Made by a program: the position numbers and the translations under genes. Shown piece by piece: positions 31,239-38,880 of a DNA stretch of 38,880 nt. The DNA lies in assembly GCF_002127535.1 (NCBI RefSeq), contig NZ_MUBJ01000028.1:1-38880 (forward strand), given 5' to 3'. The notes under the pieces are model-generated. The model saw only the letters and a program-made list of their open reading frames with translations, did no database searches and was not told the origin of the DNA. Position 1 is the stretch's first letter. The number at the start of each line of letters is the position of its first letter. The stretch comes from Xenorhabdus vietnamensis. Its GTDB lineage: Bacteria; Pseudomonadota; Gammaproteobacteria; Enterobacterales; Enterobacteriaceae.

Positions 31239-33659
31239 TTACTGTTCACGCAAGGCAAACATTGGGTTTTGCCTGATGGCTTTCTGGGCTGGTATTAAGA
31301 TAGCGATGGATACAATCAGTGCAATCCCGGCAGCGATCAGAATGAATAATACCATTGGATTGATGGCGTTAGTACCGACGATATTGCCGACCAGAGGATA
31401 GGCAGCAAACACAATCGGAGCCGACAGTAGCAGGCCAATGGCCAGTTGTACCCACCCCTGAATCATCAGCATCCTAAGAATGTCGCCTTCGGTCGCACCC
31501 ATCGCGCGGCGAATGCCCAGCTCCTGGCAACGTTGGCTGATAGTTTTGGCCATGACACCGTAGATACCACTACCAGCAAGTAACATAGCGACGATGCCAA
31601 AAAAGTTAAACAGGATCGCGATGTAGGTCAGGCCGGCGGTGTTGCGCTCCAGTAACTGCGTCATGGTTTTCGGGTGATAGACCGAGAGTCCAGCGTCAAG
31701 ATTGGCAACTGCCTGCTCGATATTAAAACGCGTATTAGCCCGGATAGGATCGTAAGTCACGATGGCGATCTGGCTCTGAGGTTGCTGTAGTAACGACTGG
31801 TACACACTTGGCATGTGTTTGCTGTGCCCAAACGGACGTCCTTGGATGACATGAGAAACGACACCGACGACGGTCGACCACTCTAGGCTGTCTGCCAAGC
31901 GCAGTTTTTTACCCAGAACATTGCGCTCACCAGGCCAGTAACGCTGTGCGAAGCTGTCCGTGATGACGACCACATTGCGAGTATTGGCGTTGTCGCGGCT
32001 GTCGAGCAGACGTCCCTGTTGTAGTTGCACGCCCATCATTGCCAGCGTTCCTGGCAGCACAGAGATGGCGTTGGCTCTAGGCAGAAGGTTCTGTTCGTCG
32101 TTTAAGGCGGTCTGACCTTCCAGCACTACTTTACTAGTCAATGTATACTCACCAGGCAGTTTGGTCATGATGCCAACATTGAGGTCGAGTGAAACCGCTT
32201 GCAGTTCACTTTGTAGGGCTTGATAAAAATTGCTGATCTGCTGCGAATCGTAGTGGTCTGGCAGACTGACTTTGGCGGTATACAGGCCTTGCTCATTGAT
32301 CCCATAGTGGATTTGTTTCGCTTCATAAACCACTGCGGTCAGGTAGGCACCGAGCGACAACACGGTGCAGGAAAGTAGCACTTCAAAGACAACCAATGCG
32401 CGGCTGAGTTTACCACTGCGACGGCTTTGCGCACCGCGAGTACCGTCTCGCAGGATTTCTGTAATGTTGCACTGTGTCATTCGCCAGGCTGGCAACGAAC
32501 CCGTTAACAGGCTGACGAGCAAGATAAGACCAATAGTTTTGACCAGCACATCAGCGTCCAGTCCCAGTTGCCACCAGAACGGCGGTTTATCCGGTACTAT
32601 TGCGGCGATCACGTGATTGGTCAATGACAAGCCCCAGCCGGCGAGAAGAATGCCGAGTATGCCGCCCAACAGACAGATCAGGATACTCTCTAGCATCATT
32701 TGGCCGATCAGGCGAAACGTAGGTGCGCCATGGGCCATGCGAATCGCACTTTCCTTCGAGCGTTCTGATGCGCGCGCCAGCAGTAGGTTGCCGACGTTGC
32801 TGCAGGCCAGGAGCAGAACAAACGCCACTCCAGACAGCATGACAACAAATATCGGTTTCGAATCTTCCCCGATGAAACTGTCCATGAAAGTGATAGCAAA
32901 CGCGGAACGACCAGTGTTGGTGGTAGGATACATGGTTGCCAGAGACATCATGATACTACTAAGTTCCTTGTCGGCGTCGGCCACTGTCTTACCCTGGGCC
33001 AGTTTGGCAAACACGAAAACATCAGGCGCATTGTCACGGGTAATTTTGCTGTCGTTCAACTGAGTGGGTAACCACACTTGGTTATTCATCGGAAACTCGT
33101 AGCCCGCCGGCATCACACCGATGATTTCAGTGCTCACACCGTTAATATCGAGCTTCTGCCCCAGGATGTCGGTACGTCCACCCAGACCATTCTGCCACAG
33201 TTGGTGACCAATGATGACAACCGGATTGGCGCCTTCGACTATGTCGTACTGGTTGAAGCTTCGTCCTTGCTCTGGCTGGGTATCGGTGAACTCGAACAGA
33301 TCCGACTGAGCACGGATGGCGACATAGCGCATTGCTTTGCTGTCAATGCTGACGTTAGCTATGTCACCGTAATAGTAGCCCATGTATTCCAGGGTACGGC
33401 TGGAAGATTCGATGGCCTGGTAATCAATATAGCTGAGCGGTGAATCGCCGAGACGCAGATCGTTGATACTTGGGCTGATCATGACCATACGCTCGCCATC
33501 TTTAAAGGGTAGCGGTTTGAACGCGAGGGTATTGATGAGCGAGTACATGTAAATACTCAACCCCAGACCACTGGCCATGATCAATAAGGTGAAGACCGTG
33601 AATCCCGGTCGTTTTAACATTATTCGAGTGACGTAATTAATATCCATTATCCAACTCAT
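31239..33659 (-). CDS. MacB/FtsX-type ABC permease
   Basis: This 806-residue membrane protein has the duplicated layout of large FtsX permeases. A first helix (FTVFTLLIMASGLGLSIYMYSL) and a large periplasmic core (about 40-270) with QPEQGRSFNQYD precede three helices. A second copy follows with RALVVFEVLLSCTVLSLGAY, a core with MQLLERNTAGL, and a final set of helices. It has no ATPase domain; the separate ATPase gene lies 9 bases upstream and the membrane-fusion gene before that. Such complexes export peptides, lipopeptides or small molecules across the envelope, using periplasmic 'mechanotransmission'. An outer-membrane partner is not encoded here. ATG 33647 is a possible alternative start. 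Confidence 0.9.
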   Translation of the reverse strand: MSWIMDINYVTRIMLKRPGFTVFTLLIMASGLGLSIYMYSLINTLAFKPLPFKDGERMVMISPSINDLRLGDSPLSYIDYQAIESSSRTLEYMGYYYGDIANVSIDSKAMRYVAIRAQSDLFEFTDTQPEQGRSFNQYDIVEGANPVVIIGHQLWQNGLGGRTDILGQKLDINGVSTEIIGVMPAGYEFPMNNQVWLPTQLNDSKITRDNAPDVFVFAKLAQGKTVADADKELSSIMMSLATMYPTTNTGRSAFAITFMDSFIGEDSKPIFVVMLSGVAFVLLLACSNVGNLLLARASERSKESAIRMAHGAPTFRLIGQMMLESILICLLGGILGILLAGWGLSLTNHVIAAIVPDKPPFWWQLGLDADVLVKTIGLILLVSLLTGSLPAWRMTQCNITEILRDGTRGAQSRRSGKLSRALVVFEVLLSCTVLSLGAYLTAVVYEAKQIHYGINEQGLYTAKVSLPDHYDSQQISNFYQALQSELQAVSLDLNVGIMTKLPGEYTLTSKVVLEGQTALNDEQNLLPRANAISVLPGTLAMMGVQLQQGRLLDSRDNANTRNVVVITDSFAQRYWPGERNVLGKKLRLADSLEWSTVVGVVSHVIQGRPFGHSKHMPSVYQSLLQQPQSQIAIVTYDPIRANTRFNIEQAVANLDAGLSVYHPKTMTQLLERNTAGLTYIAILFNFFGIVAMLLAGSGIYGVMAKTISQRCQELGIRRAMGATEGDILRMLMIQGWVQLAIGLLLSAPIVFAAYPLVGNIVGTNAINPMVLFILIAAGIALIVSIAILIPAQKAIRQNPMFALREQ

Positions 33660-33668
33660 GGTTACCCC

Positions 33669-34376
33669 TTACGCCACCAGGCCACTGTTATTGAGGTAGT
33701 GATCGTCTATCAGTGTACCGTCGAAGATATCGATTTGGCGCAGAGAGCGGGCGGCCGAGCGTGGATCGTGGGTAACGATACAAATGGTGACACCATCGGT
33801 GTGCAGTTTGTCGAACAGCGCCATAACCGCTTCGGTATTTTTGGAATCCAGATTGCCCGTCGGTTCATCGGCCAGCAGTAGTGATGGCTGACCGACTATG
33901 GCGCGTGCAATGGCTACACGTTGTTGCTGACCGCCGGACAGTTGGGACGGGAAGTGTTTACCTCTGTGCTGCATATCAACTTTCTCCAGCGCCCCAATCG
34001 TCATACTCTGTGCCTGTTTACGAGAGATATTCTTGCGGTAGGTCAGTGGCAGCATCACGTTCTCTTCGACTGTTAAATCACTGATCAGATTAAATGATTG
34101 GAAAACAAAGCCAATTTCCTGATTACGGATTTCCGCCAGACGGTTCGATTTTAGAGTACTGACATCGATGCCATTGAGGTGGTACTGACCGTCGCTTGGG
34201 ACATCCAATAAACCGAGGATCGAGAGCAGTGTCGATTTACCACAGCCAGAAGGCCCAGTGATAGAGACGTATTCGCCCTGATTAATACTAAAGCTGATAT
34301 CACGGAGAGCGTGTGTTTCGATCTCATCGGTGTGAAAGACTTTACACATTTCGCGCAGTTTGACGATGGTGGACAT
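33669..34376 (-). CDS. MacB/LolD-type ABC transporter ATPase
   Basis: This 235-residue ATP-binding subunit has Walker A GPSGCGKST, the Q-loop FVFQSFNLI, signature LSGGQQQRVAIARAIVG, Walker B LLLADEPTGNLDS and the switch His in IVTHDPRSA. Length and sequence fit the MacB/LolD group that energises FtsX-type permeases. AAGGA precedes ATG 34376. It lies 9 bases before the permease gene and 24 bases after the membrane-fusion gene, forming one export operon with them. Confidence 0.95.
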   Translation of the reverse strand: MSTIVKLREMCKVFHTDEIETHALRDISFSINQGEYVSITGPSGCGKSTLLSILGLLDVPSDGQYHLNGIDVSTLKSNRLAEIRNQEIGFVFQSFNLISDLTVEENVMLPLTYRKNISRKQAQSMTIGALEKVDMQHRGKHFPSQLSGGQQQRVAIARAIVGQPSLLLADEPTGNLDSKNTEAVMALFDKLHTDGVTICIVTHDPRSAARSLRQIDIFDGTLIDDHYLNNSGLVA

Positions 34377-34400
34377 AACTGTTCCTTGTGTTTTTGTTAT

Positions 34401-35657
34401 TTAGTTTATGCTGATCTGATCCAAATGGGACCAGGCATTAGTGTTTGAGGTAATGATGCGATCTGCGGCGGTTAACCCCGATTTGATCTGAATATTGTCC
34501 GCGGACCCTAAGCCAAAGTTTACGGGGACACGAACCGCAGAAAGCCCATCTTGTGAGATCTTAAAGACACTGCCCGGTGCGTTACTTTGTGCGTAACTTG
34601 GACGGGCGACGAACAGGGTTTGGTTGACGCTTGATACTTCAATGGTGCCCTGGATACTCAAATCGGGACGCACCTCTGGTGGGAGAGACCCTGTCAGGGA
34701 AACATCGACTTGGACAGTGCCATTGATTACGGCTGGATCGATGCGCGTGACCTCACCATCGATAGTGGTGTTGTGGGTGTTGATCGTGACCTTTTGTCCT
34801 AGTGCGACGTCCCGAACCTGGCGTTCCGGGATATCCAGTTCGGCGATGAGATCGCCTTGTTGAGCCAGTTTGGCAATGTTATTCCCAACAGGAACGCGTT
34901 GGCCTACTTCGATGTTAACCGCCTGGATGACGCCGTTCTGGTTGGCGACGACCATGAGTGAGTCGAGCAAATATTCTGAGCGGGCAAGGCCTTTTTTAAG
35001 CCCGCTGAGCATCGCCTGACTGGCGGCAAACTCGGCCTCCTGAGTGGTTTTAAGGGTAGCCAGGCGTTGTTTTTCGATGTCCCAGCTTTGCCTAGCTCCC
35101 TCTGCGTCGAGTCGTGACCTATCAAAATCAATTTTTGGTATGAAACCATTGACTCTCTTATACAAGTTTTTTTCTGCTTCGTACTTTAGTTTGGCTTTGT
35201 CATAACTGTGTTTTGCTTTGGACACTTTGGACTGAGCATCCAGCAAGTTGTTAATATGACGCATCTTCAGCGCTTGCAGATTAGCCTGCGCAGCTTCCAG
35301 TTCCCAGCGAATTTCCTCGGTTTTCTGAGTCAGCTCAGGATTTACCATTTCAGCAATCACATCACCTTCAGCGACGACGGCGCCTGGTTTTACGAGGACT
35401 CTTTCAACGCGGCCATCGACGCTGCTGGAGATCCAGCGGATGTATTTCGGGGCAAGAATACCATTACCACGTACTTCAACGGTCATCGGACCAAAGTTCA
35501 CCGTAGAAATGATGATGTTGTTTTTGTCCACCTGATAGCGCTGTGATGACATCACGGAGGAAAAATACACACCTGCCGCAATGAGTGCCAAGCCCAGGAT
35601 AATAAGGTTCATTTTCTTGAGTGTGAATGACACTTTTTTTTGTTTTTTAATGTCCAT
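34401..35657 (-). CDS. HlyD/MacA-type membrane-fusion protein
   Basis: This 418-residue periplasmic adaptor has one N-terminal membrane helix (MNLIILGLALIAAGVYFSSV, residues ~16-35) and a barrel-sandwich half-motif GAVVAEGDVIAEM. A long alpha-helical hairpin rich in Lys/Ala/Glu (about 90-210) and a second half-motif QRVPVGNNIAKL precede beta-barrel domains. It links the inner-membrane permease to an outer-membrane channel such as TolC. The frame is open to 35885, but ATG 35657 is chosen because a sigma-54 promoter at 35694-35710 would start transcription near 35684. An intermediate ATG at 35687 would be upstream of that start. Confidence 0.9.
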   Translation of the reverse strand: MDIKKQKKVSFTLKKMNLIILGLALIAAGVYFSSVMSSQRYQVDKNNIIISTVNFGPMTVEVRGNGILAPKYIRWISSSVDGRVERVLVKPGAVVAEGDVIAEMVNPELTQKTEEIRWELEAAQANLQALKMRHINNLLDAQSKVSKAKHSYDKAKLKYEAEKNLYKRVNGFIPKIDFDRSRLDAEGARQSWDIEKQRLATLKTTQEAEFAASQAMLSGLKKGLARSEYLLDSLMVVANQNGVIQAVNIEVGQRVPVGNNIAKLAQQGDLIAELDIPERQVRDVALGQKVTINTHNTTIDGEVTRIDPAVINGTVQVDVSLTGSLPPEVRPDLSIQGTIEVSSVNQTLFVARPSYAQSNAPGSVFKISQDGLSAVRVPVNFGLGSADNIQIKSGLTAADRIITSNTNAWSHLDQISIN

Positions 35658-35693
35658 GAGAATATAACTTTCTGTGTATGTTTTCATTTTTGA

Positions 35694-35710
35694 TGCATTA
35701 AACGTGCCAA
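35694..35710 (-). promoter_or_regulatory. Sigma-54 (-24/-12) promoter of the export/sensor operon
   Basis: On the minus strand 35710-35694 reads TTGGCACG-TTTA-ATGCA, against the consensus TTGGCACG-NNNN-TTGCA: one mismatch, with exactly 10 bases between GG and GC. Transcription would begin near 35684, 27 bases before the ATG at 35657. A GGAA-N5-TTCC dyad at 35752-35764, about 75 bases upstream, is a possible enhancer site for the response regulator encoded in the same operon. Confidence 0.8.
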
Positions 35711-35964
35711 TATCAAATAATGATAAAAAATAACAAAATATAAACAGTGTCGGAAATGTATTCCCAAAAATGCGTCTATTTGCATGAAAATTTTGGTATT
35801 GTCCCATAATTGGAATTGAACGGTTGCCCGCCAATGGCGGACAACCGTTCATCAAGCGCTTACGGCCAGAAATTAAACACGCCATTGATACCGGTTATTT
35901 GGATATGGAGCCTGATATCTTAGAGCATGGCGCTGAATATTATGTGGTGAAAGATATAGCAGAA
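35711..35964. other. Upstream region with remnant coding sequence
   Basis: The part next to the promoter is AT-rich and may hold enhancer sites. From about 35815 a plus-strand frame reads RLPANGGQPFIKRLRPEIKH and ends EYYVVKDIAEST with TAA near 35971. It has no start and no family I recognise, and probably is a fragment of another gene cut by the IS insertions. Confidence 0.35.
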
Positions 35965-36226
35965 TCAACATAACCTGACATATTCAATATGTTCCGTAAA
36001 CAACTCATCAATTGAACATCTTTTTTTGCCTCCTTACCACTTTTGCTCCGCCCCATTTGTGTTCTATAGGGTTCAAATCAGGACTATTAGCGGGAAGCCA
36101 TTCCAGTTGGCATCCGCTGTCTGCTATCGCTTGTGTCGTGTCATTTCGTTTATGGAAAGGTGCATTGTCTATCACTGCTCCGTGTGGAAGCTTTGGTAGC
36201 AAATCTTGCGTCATCCACGCATAAAA
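35965..36226 (-). pseudogene. IS630-family transposase, C-terminal remnant
   Basis: The frame from the IS3 edge reads FYAWMTQDLLPKLPHGAVID, NAPFHKR and SPDLNPIEHKWGGAKVVRRQ, the last catalytic Asp/Glu region of IS630 DDE transposases. It stops at KKMFN (36008), but a one-base shift there restores DELFTEHIEYVRLC with a stop at 35965, the usual family ending. So it has a frameshift, and its N-terminal two-thirds are missing where the IS3-family element begins. It is inactive. Confidence 0.8.
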
Positions 36227-36234
36227 TGTAGTGG

Positions 36235-37095
36235 TCAAGAACTTTCGGACACATTTTTAGCCGCTTCCCACTGTCTTTCGTATTCAGCCGGAGAAATTCC
36301 CCCATTAAAGCTATGGGGACGGATGTCGTTGTAATATCCGCCAAAATAGTCAGTGATATCCCTCATTGCCTCATGAATGTCCTGATAGCCTTCTGGCGGG
36401 ATCCATTCACTTTTCAAACTCCGGAATACCCGTTCCATGGGGGAATTATCGTAGCAGTTGCCCTTGCGGCTCATGCTTTGGATAATTTTATTTTGCCAGA
36501 GTAAGCGGCGAAACTTTTTACTCCTGTATTGACTGCCTTGGTCTGAATGAAAAACCAGCCGTCCTTCAAGATGGCGCGTTTCCAATGCGTTATTCAATAC
36601 CCGGCAGACCAGCTCAGCATCCGGCGAAGAGCCGATGGCCATTCCCACCACCCGACGGGAAAATAAATCTGTCACCACCGCCAGATAGCTCCATCCCGCT
36701 TTGATACGGATGTACGTGATGTCTCCGCACCAGTGGGGATTCGGGCAGGCCGGGGCAAACTGCTGTCGCAAAAGATTAGGGGAGGCGACAGCCTCTTCTC
36801 CTGCCGGGCGATAACGCTGAACCCCCGCTTGACGGCTTTGCAGACCGCATTCCTGCATTAATCGCCTGGCCTTCCAGCGCCCCACTGGCCAGCCTTCATT
36901 GGTCAGCAGATGGCTCAAGGTGCGACTGCCTATCGCCCCCCGACTTTGGTTATACAGTTCACGAACCCGAATGCGCAACTGCAGACGTTCCGTGTCGACA
37001 GGGCGTTGTCGCCAGTCATAATAGGCACTGCGTGACACCTGAAGCATCTGACATAAGTCTGTCACCGGCCACCGGGTACTCAGCCGTGTGATCAA
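36235..37095 (-). CDS. IS3-family transposase OrfB (DDE)
   Basis: This 286-residue catalytic subunit has HTH_21 (QMLQVSRSAYYDWRQR) and the rve integrase core with the DDE residues: Asp in WCGDITYIRI, Asp in VFHSDQGSQY, and Glu in NSPMERVFRSLKSEW. The TTG start at 37095 overlaps the OrfA stop as TTGA. In IS3 elements OrfA and OrfB are normally joined by programmed -1 frameshifting; the upstream frame here stays open (RYTLITRL), which suits this. All catalytic motifs are intact, so the element may be active. Confidence 0.92.
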   Translation of the reverse strand: MITRLSTRWPVTDLCQMLQVSRSAYYDWRQRPVDTERLQLRIRVRELYNQSRGAIGSRTLSHLLTNEGWPVGRWKARRLMQECGLQSRQAGVQRYRPAGEEAVASPNLLRQQFAPACPNPHWCGDITYIRIKAGWSYLAVVTDLFSRRVVGMAIGSSPDAELVCRVLNNALETRHLEGRLVFHSDQGSQYRSKKFRRLLWQNKIIQSMSRKGNCYDNSPMERVFRSLKSEWIPPEGYQDIHEAMRDITDYFGGYYNDIRPHSFNGGISPAEYERQWEAAKNVSESS

Positions 37096-37406
37096 CGTAT
37101 AGCGCCACTGCGCATCTCGCTCATCAGCACGGCCGCCTGCTTTAGGATTTCTTTTTCCATTTCCAGGCGTTTCACCTGCTTTTCTAATGCCTGTATCTGG
37201 CGTTGTTCGGGCGTCAGTGCCTTACCCACAGGCGTTATTCCCTGCATTTCGGCCTGGTACTGGCGACCCCATTTCCCCAGCGTGCTGTTATCGATCGCCA
37301 ATGAACGGGCGACATCGACAACCCGTTGTTGGTGGAGAACAACCTGTTGAACCGCTTCCAGCTTAAATTCAGCGGAATAGTGGCGTTTGGTGAGTTTCAA
37401 TTTCAT
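37092..37406 (-). CDS. IS3-family transposase OrfA
   Basis: This 104-residue DNA-binding subunit has an HTH_Tnp_1 domain (KRHYSAEFKLEAVQQVVLHQ, then VDVARSLAIDNSTLGKWGRQ) and a leucine-zipper-like tail (IQALEKQVKRLEMEKEILKQ). GAGGTG precedes ATG 37406. It overlaps OrfB by 4 bases. It binds the ends and forms the OrfAB fusion by frameshift. Confidence 0.92.
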   Translation of the reverse strand: MKLKLTKRHYSAEFKLEAVQQVVLHQQRVVDVARSLAIDNSTLGKWGRQYQAEMQGITPVGKALTPEQRQIQALEKQVKRLEMEKEILKQAAVLMSEMRSGAIR

Positions 37407-37477
37407 CGTTACACCTCATTGTCATGTGAATAACATTAGCAGGCTTTTGAGGTGTCCGAGATCCTTATACCACTACA

Positions 37478-38056
37478 GGTTATGCCCGGGTCAGTAGTGC
37501 CGGACAAAACCTGGACTCCCAGATTGATGCCTTAGAGAAAGCCGGCTGCAGCAAAATATTTACCGACAAAATGACAGGATCGCGCATGAACAGGCCCGGG
37601 TGGGAGCTATTGCTGGAGCATCTGCGTACAGGCGACAGTCTGGTGGTGACCGAACTGAGCCGAATGACACGATCATTGCTTGATATGCTGCAAACGAGCC
37701 AACAACTGGAAGCGCGGCAAATCAATCTGATCTCGCTGAGGGAAAATATCGATACCAGCACAGCAACAGGGCGCGGTTTTCTGTCCATGATGGGGGTAAT
37801 TCACCAGATGGAACGGGAACTTAAAGCAGAGCGCGCAGCTGCCGGGAGAGCGGCGGCCAAAGCCAGAGGTAAAAGCGGTAGCCGTCCACGAACTGACCTC
37901 GATAAGTTAGAAAATGCCAGAATTTTGTATGAAAATTCAGATAAGACAGCGGCCGAAGTTTGTGGGTTGACGGGGGTTGGCCGGCGAACCTTCTTTTCGT
38001 ATCTTCAGCAACAGAGGGAAGGTATTAATGGGCAAACGAAAGGCGACTCCTACTAA
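37478..38056 (+). pseudogene. Serine recombinase (resolvase/invertase), start removed by IS
   Basis: The frame begins at the IS edge with GYARVSSAGQNLDSQIDALE, which is residue ~3 onward of a Tn3-type resolvase; the catalytic Ser of ARVS is present. GRGFLSMMGVIHQMERE and a C-terminal HTH (KTAAEVCGLTGVGRRTFFSY) complete the roughly 190-residue protein. No ATG, GTG or TTG precedes GYARVS in frame before an IS-derived stop. The first internal ATG (37571) would lose the catalytic Ser. It is therefore probably silent, though otherwise complete. The original role would be resolving cointegrates or inverting DNA. Confidence 0.8.
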
Positions 38057-38414
38057 CATGAAGAAACAAACGACCCGAGAGCTCCAGGGGCTCAATATTG
38101 ATGAGTTGGTCGATGAAATGCCTGAGGCGGTGCTCAGAACGCTTCATGACCGTATTGTTAACCGTCTCAATATGTTACAACGCCAGCGGACAATGCAGAG
38201 TATGGCTGATTTCCGCCCAGGCGATGTGGTGAGTTTCCAGACTGATGGCGATGAAATTATCGGGATACTGGTGCGCCTGAACAAAAAGTCGGTCACAGTT
38301 CACACTGAGAACGGCAACCGCTGGAACGTCGCTCCGCAATTGTTGACACTGGTCAAACGGCCACTGACTCTGGAGGATGAAGTGGAAAAAACAATCAGTA
38401 AATCAATTCATTAA
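38028..38414 (+). CDS. Hypothetical protein with SH3/KOW-like core, 128 aa
   Basis: ATG 38028 overlaps the resolvase end by 29 bases and has AGGGAAGG upstream. The N-terminal half is helical and charged (ELQGLNIDELVDEMPEAVLR). The centre (FRPGDVVSFQTDGDEIIGIL followed by KKSVTVHTENGNRWNVAP) looks like a small SH3/KOW/Tudor-type beta-barrel. I do not recognise the family. Its coupling to the resolvase suggests an accessory factor, but there is no direct evidence. The frame can be extended to 37977, inside the resolvase; that is unlikely. Confidence 0.65.
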   Translation: MGKRKATPTNMKKQTTRELQGLNIDELVDEMPEAVLRTLHDRIVNRLNMLQRQRTMQSMADFRPGDVVSFQTDGDEIIGILVRLNKKSVTVHTENGNRWNVAPQLLTLVKRPLTLEDEVEKTISKSIH

Positions 38415-38464
38415 AACGACAGGTTACGTTACTCGTCATTTTCGAGGGTTCTTCCACTGGACCC

Positions 38465-38748
38465 CTTATAGAAGGCTCATATGACATATCATTATCTGAA
38501 ATGCGTTTACTCTATATGGCATTAAATCAGGTTGAGCCGTTGAAGCCCATGCCTCAGAAAGAGTATGTTTTAAAAGCGCGAGATTATCAGAGCCAATATG
38601 GGTTGGATCTAACAAATTGCTATAAACAACTTCGTGACGCAGCTGATAGTTTGGCTAGAAAACCTATCATAACGTATGAATGGAACGAGAAAAAGAAACG
38701 AATTGATAAGGTACAAAGGTTTTGGTTTGAAAAATTAAGTTACAGCGC
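38465..38748 (+). pseudogene. Rep_3-family replication initiator fragment
   Basis: The frame reads PLIEGSYDISLSEMRLLYMA, then KEYVLKARDYQSQYGLD and NCYKQLRDAADSLARKPIIT, and ends at FWFEKLSYSA. This is the first winged-helix domain of RepA/RepB initiators of theta-replicating plasmids. No normal start codon precedes LIEGSY in frame, and the rest of the protein is cut at 38750 by a MITE. Read through the MITE, the frame would end at 38806. It shows that the region is plasmid-derived, but this copy is unlikely to work unless it is rejoined beyond the window. Confidence 0.75.
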
Positions 38749-38750
38749 TA

Positions 38751-38877
38751 GTACTACAGCCGTATTTGTTTTTCTCAATCGGAAATATGCCCGTAGAACA
38801 GCTTGAAATGATACGGTTTCTCAGTTTATTGATTATCAGATAACACGTTAATTTTGGGATGATTACGGCTGTAGTAC
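38751..38877. mobile_element. 127-bp MITE with TA target duplication
   Basis: Perfect 17-base inverted repeats, CTAGTACTACAGCCGTA at 38748-38764 and its reverse complement at 38864-38880, enclose an AT-rich sequence without a gene. If the flanking TA pairs (38749-38750 and 38878-38879) are the target duplication, the element is 38751-38877. Tc1/IS630-type transposases duplicate TA, so it is probably a non-autonomous relative of such an IS. It interrupts the replication-initiator gene. Confidence 0.75.
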
Positions 38878-38880
38878 TAG

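Larger units (their letters stand above)
36227..37477 (-). mobile_element. IS3-family insertion sequence, about 1.25 kb
   Basis: Two overlapping genes on the minus strand lie between inverted ends. The left end starts TGTAGTGGTCAAGAACTTTC and the right end, inverted, starts TGTAGTGGTATAAGGATCTC; both continue with CGGACAC. The ends begin with TG, as in IS150-like IS3 members. No obvious target duplication flanks it: left is an IS630 remnant and right is a resolvase lacking its start. That points to recombination or deletion after insertion. The exact ends are uncertain by about 5 bases. Confidence 0.8.

Noticed and set aside
35658-35885. 76-residue N-terminal extension of the membrane-fusion protein
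   Set aside because: It lacks a ribosome-binding site, runs through the sigma-54 promoter and reads unlike HlyD-family N-termini; ATG 35657 directly precedes the membrane helix.

Overview
The window looks like part of an accessory replicon, probably a plasmid, from an enterobacterium (Enterobacterales; a Dickeya/Xenorhabdus/Photorhabdus-type host is a guess). The grounds are a Cre-type recombinase with its own lox-like site at the left, a Rep_3-type initiator fragment at the right, a HigBA-type toxin-antitoxin pair, a serine resolvase and several insertion-sequence scars. No rRNA, tRNA or CRISPR array was seen.

Layout. (1) 1-3800: backbone, with a 34-bp lox-like site (409-442), a Cre homologue (686-1735), a toxin-antitoxin pair, an orphan HigA-like gene and a broken XRE regulator. 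(2) 3803-21543, minus strand: biosynthetic genes in two tight runs. The run 9521 to 3803 holds an acyl-CoA-dehydrogenase-like flavoprotein, a KASIII-like pair, a P450, a periplasmic DUF2807-type protein and a 2OG-Fe(II) oxygenase. The run 21543 to 9709 holds two carrier proteins, a PLP decarboxylase, three stand-alone adenylation enzymes, a second ACAD-like enzyme, more KASIII-like proteins and an alpha/beta hydrolase. (3) 21967-26112, plus strand: a fourth KASIII-like protein, a third carrier protein, an ACAD C-terminal-domain protein, a MATE exporter and a second hydrolase. (4) 26493-35657, minus strand: membrane-fusion protein, ABC ATPase, MacB/FtsX-type permease, sigma-54 response regulator, histidine kinase, Sfp-type phosphopantetheinyl transferase and AraC regulator. 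A very good sigma-54 promoter (35694-35710) precedes this set, and four tandem ~163-bp repeats lie between the kinase and the PPTase. (5) 35800-38880: IS630 remnant, intact IS3-family element, 5'-broken resolvase, small hypothetical gene, and a replication-initiator fragment interrupted by a 127-bp MITE.

How it works together (inference). The genes make and export a small molecule assembled on discrete carrier proteins. Adenylation enzymes load amino or carboxylic acids, ACAD-like enzymes desaturate the bound acyl group, KASIII-like proteins condense or transfer it, and the decarboxylase, P450 and 2OG oxygenase supply or tailor parts. The kinase/regulator pair, sigma-54 promoter and AraC gene suggest that the product or a related cue controls its own export and the regulator. 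From memory this gene set resembles the Vfm quorum-sensing locus of Dickeya (AraC regulator, two-component pair, exporter, adenylation/ACAD/KAS-like biosynthesis); synteny must be tested.

The most unusual features are three KASIII-like proteins in which Asp occupies the catalytic-Cys position, each encoded next to or near a Cys-containing KASIII-like protein. All four Cys-containing members have His in place of the usual third-triad Asn.
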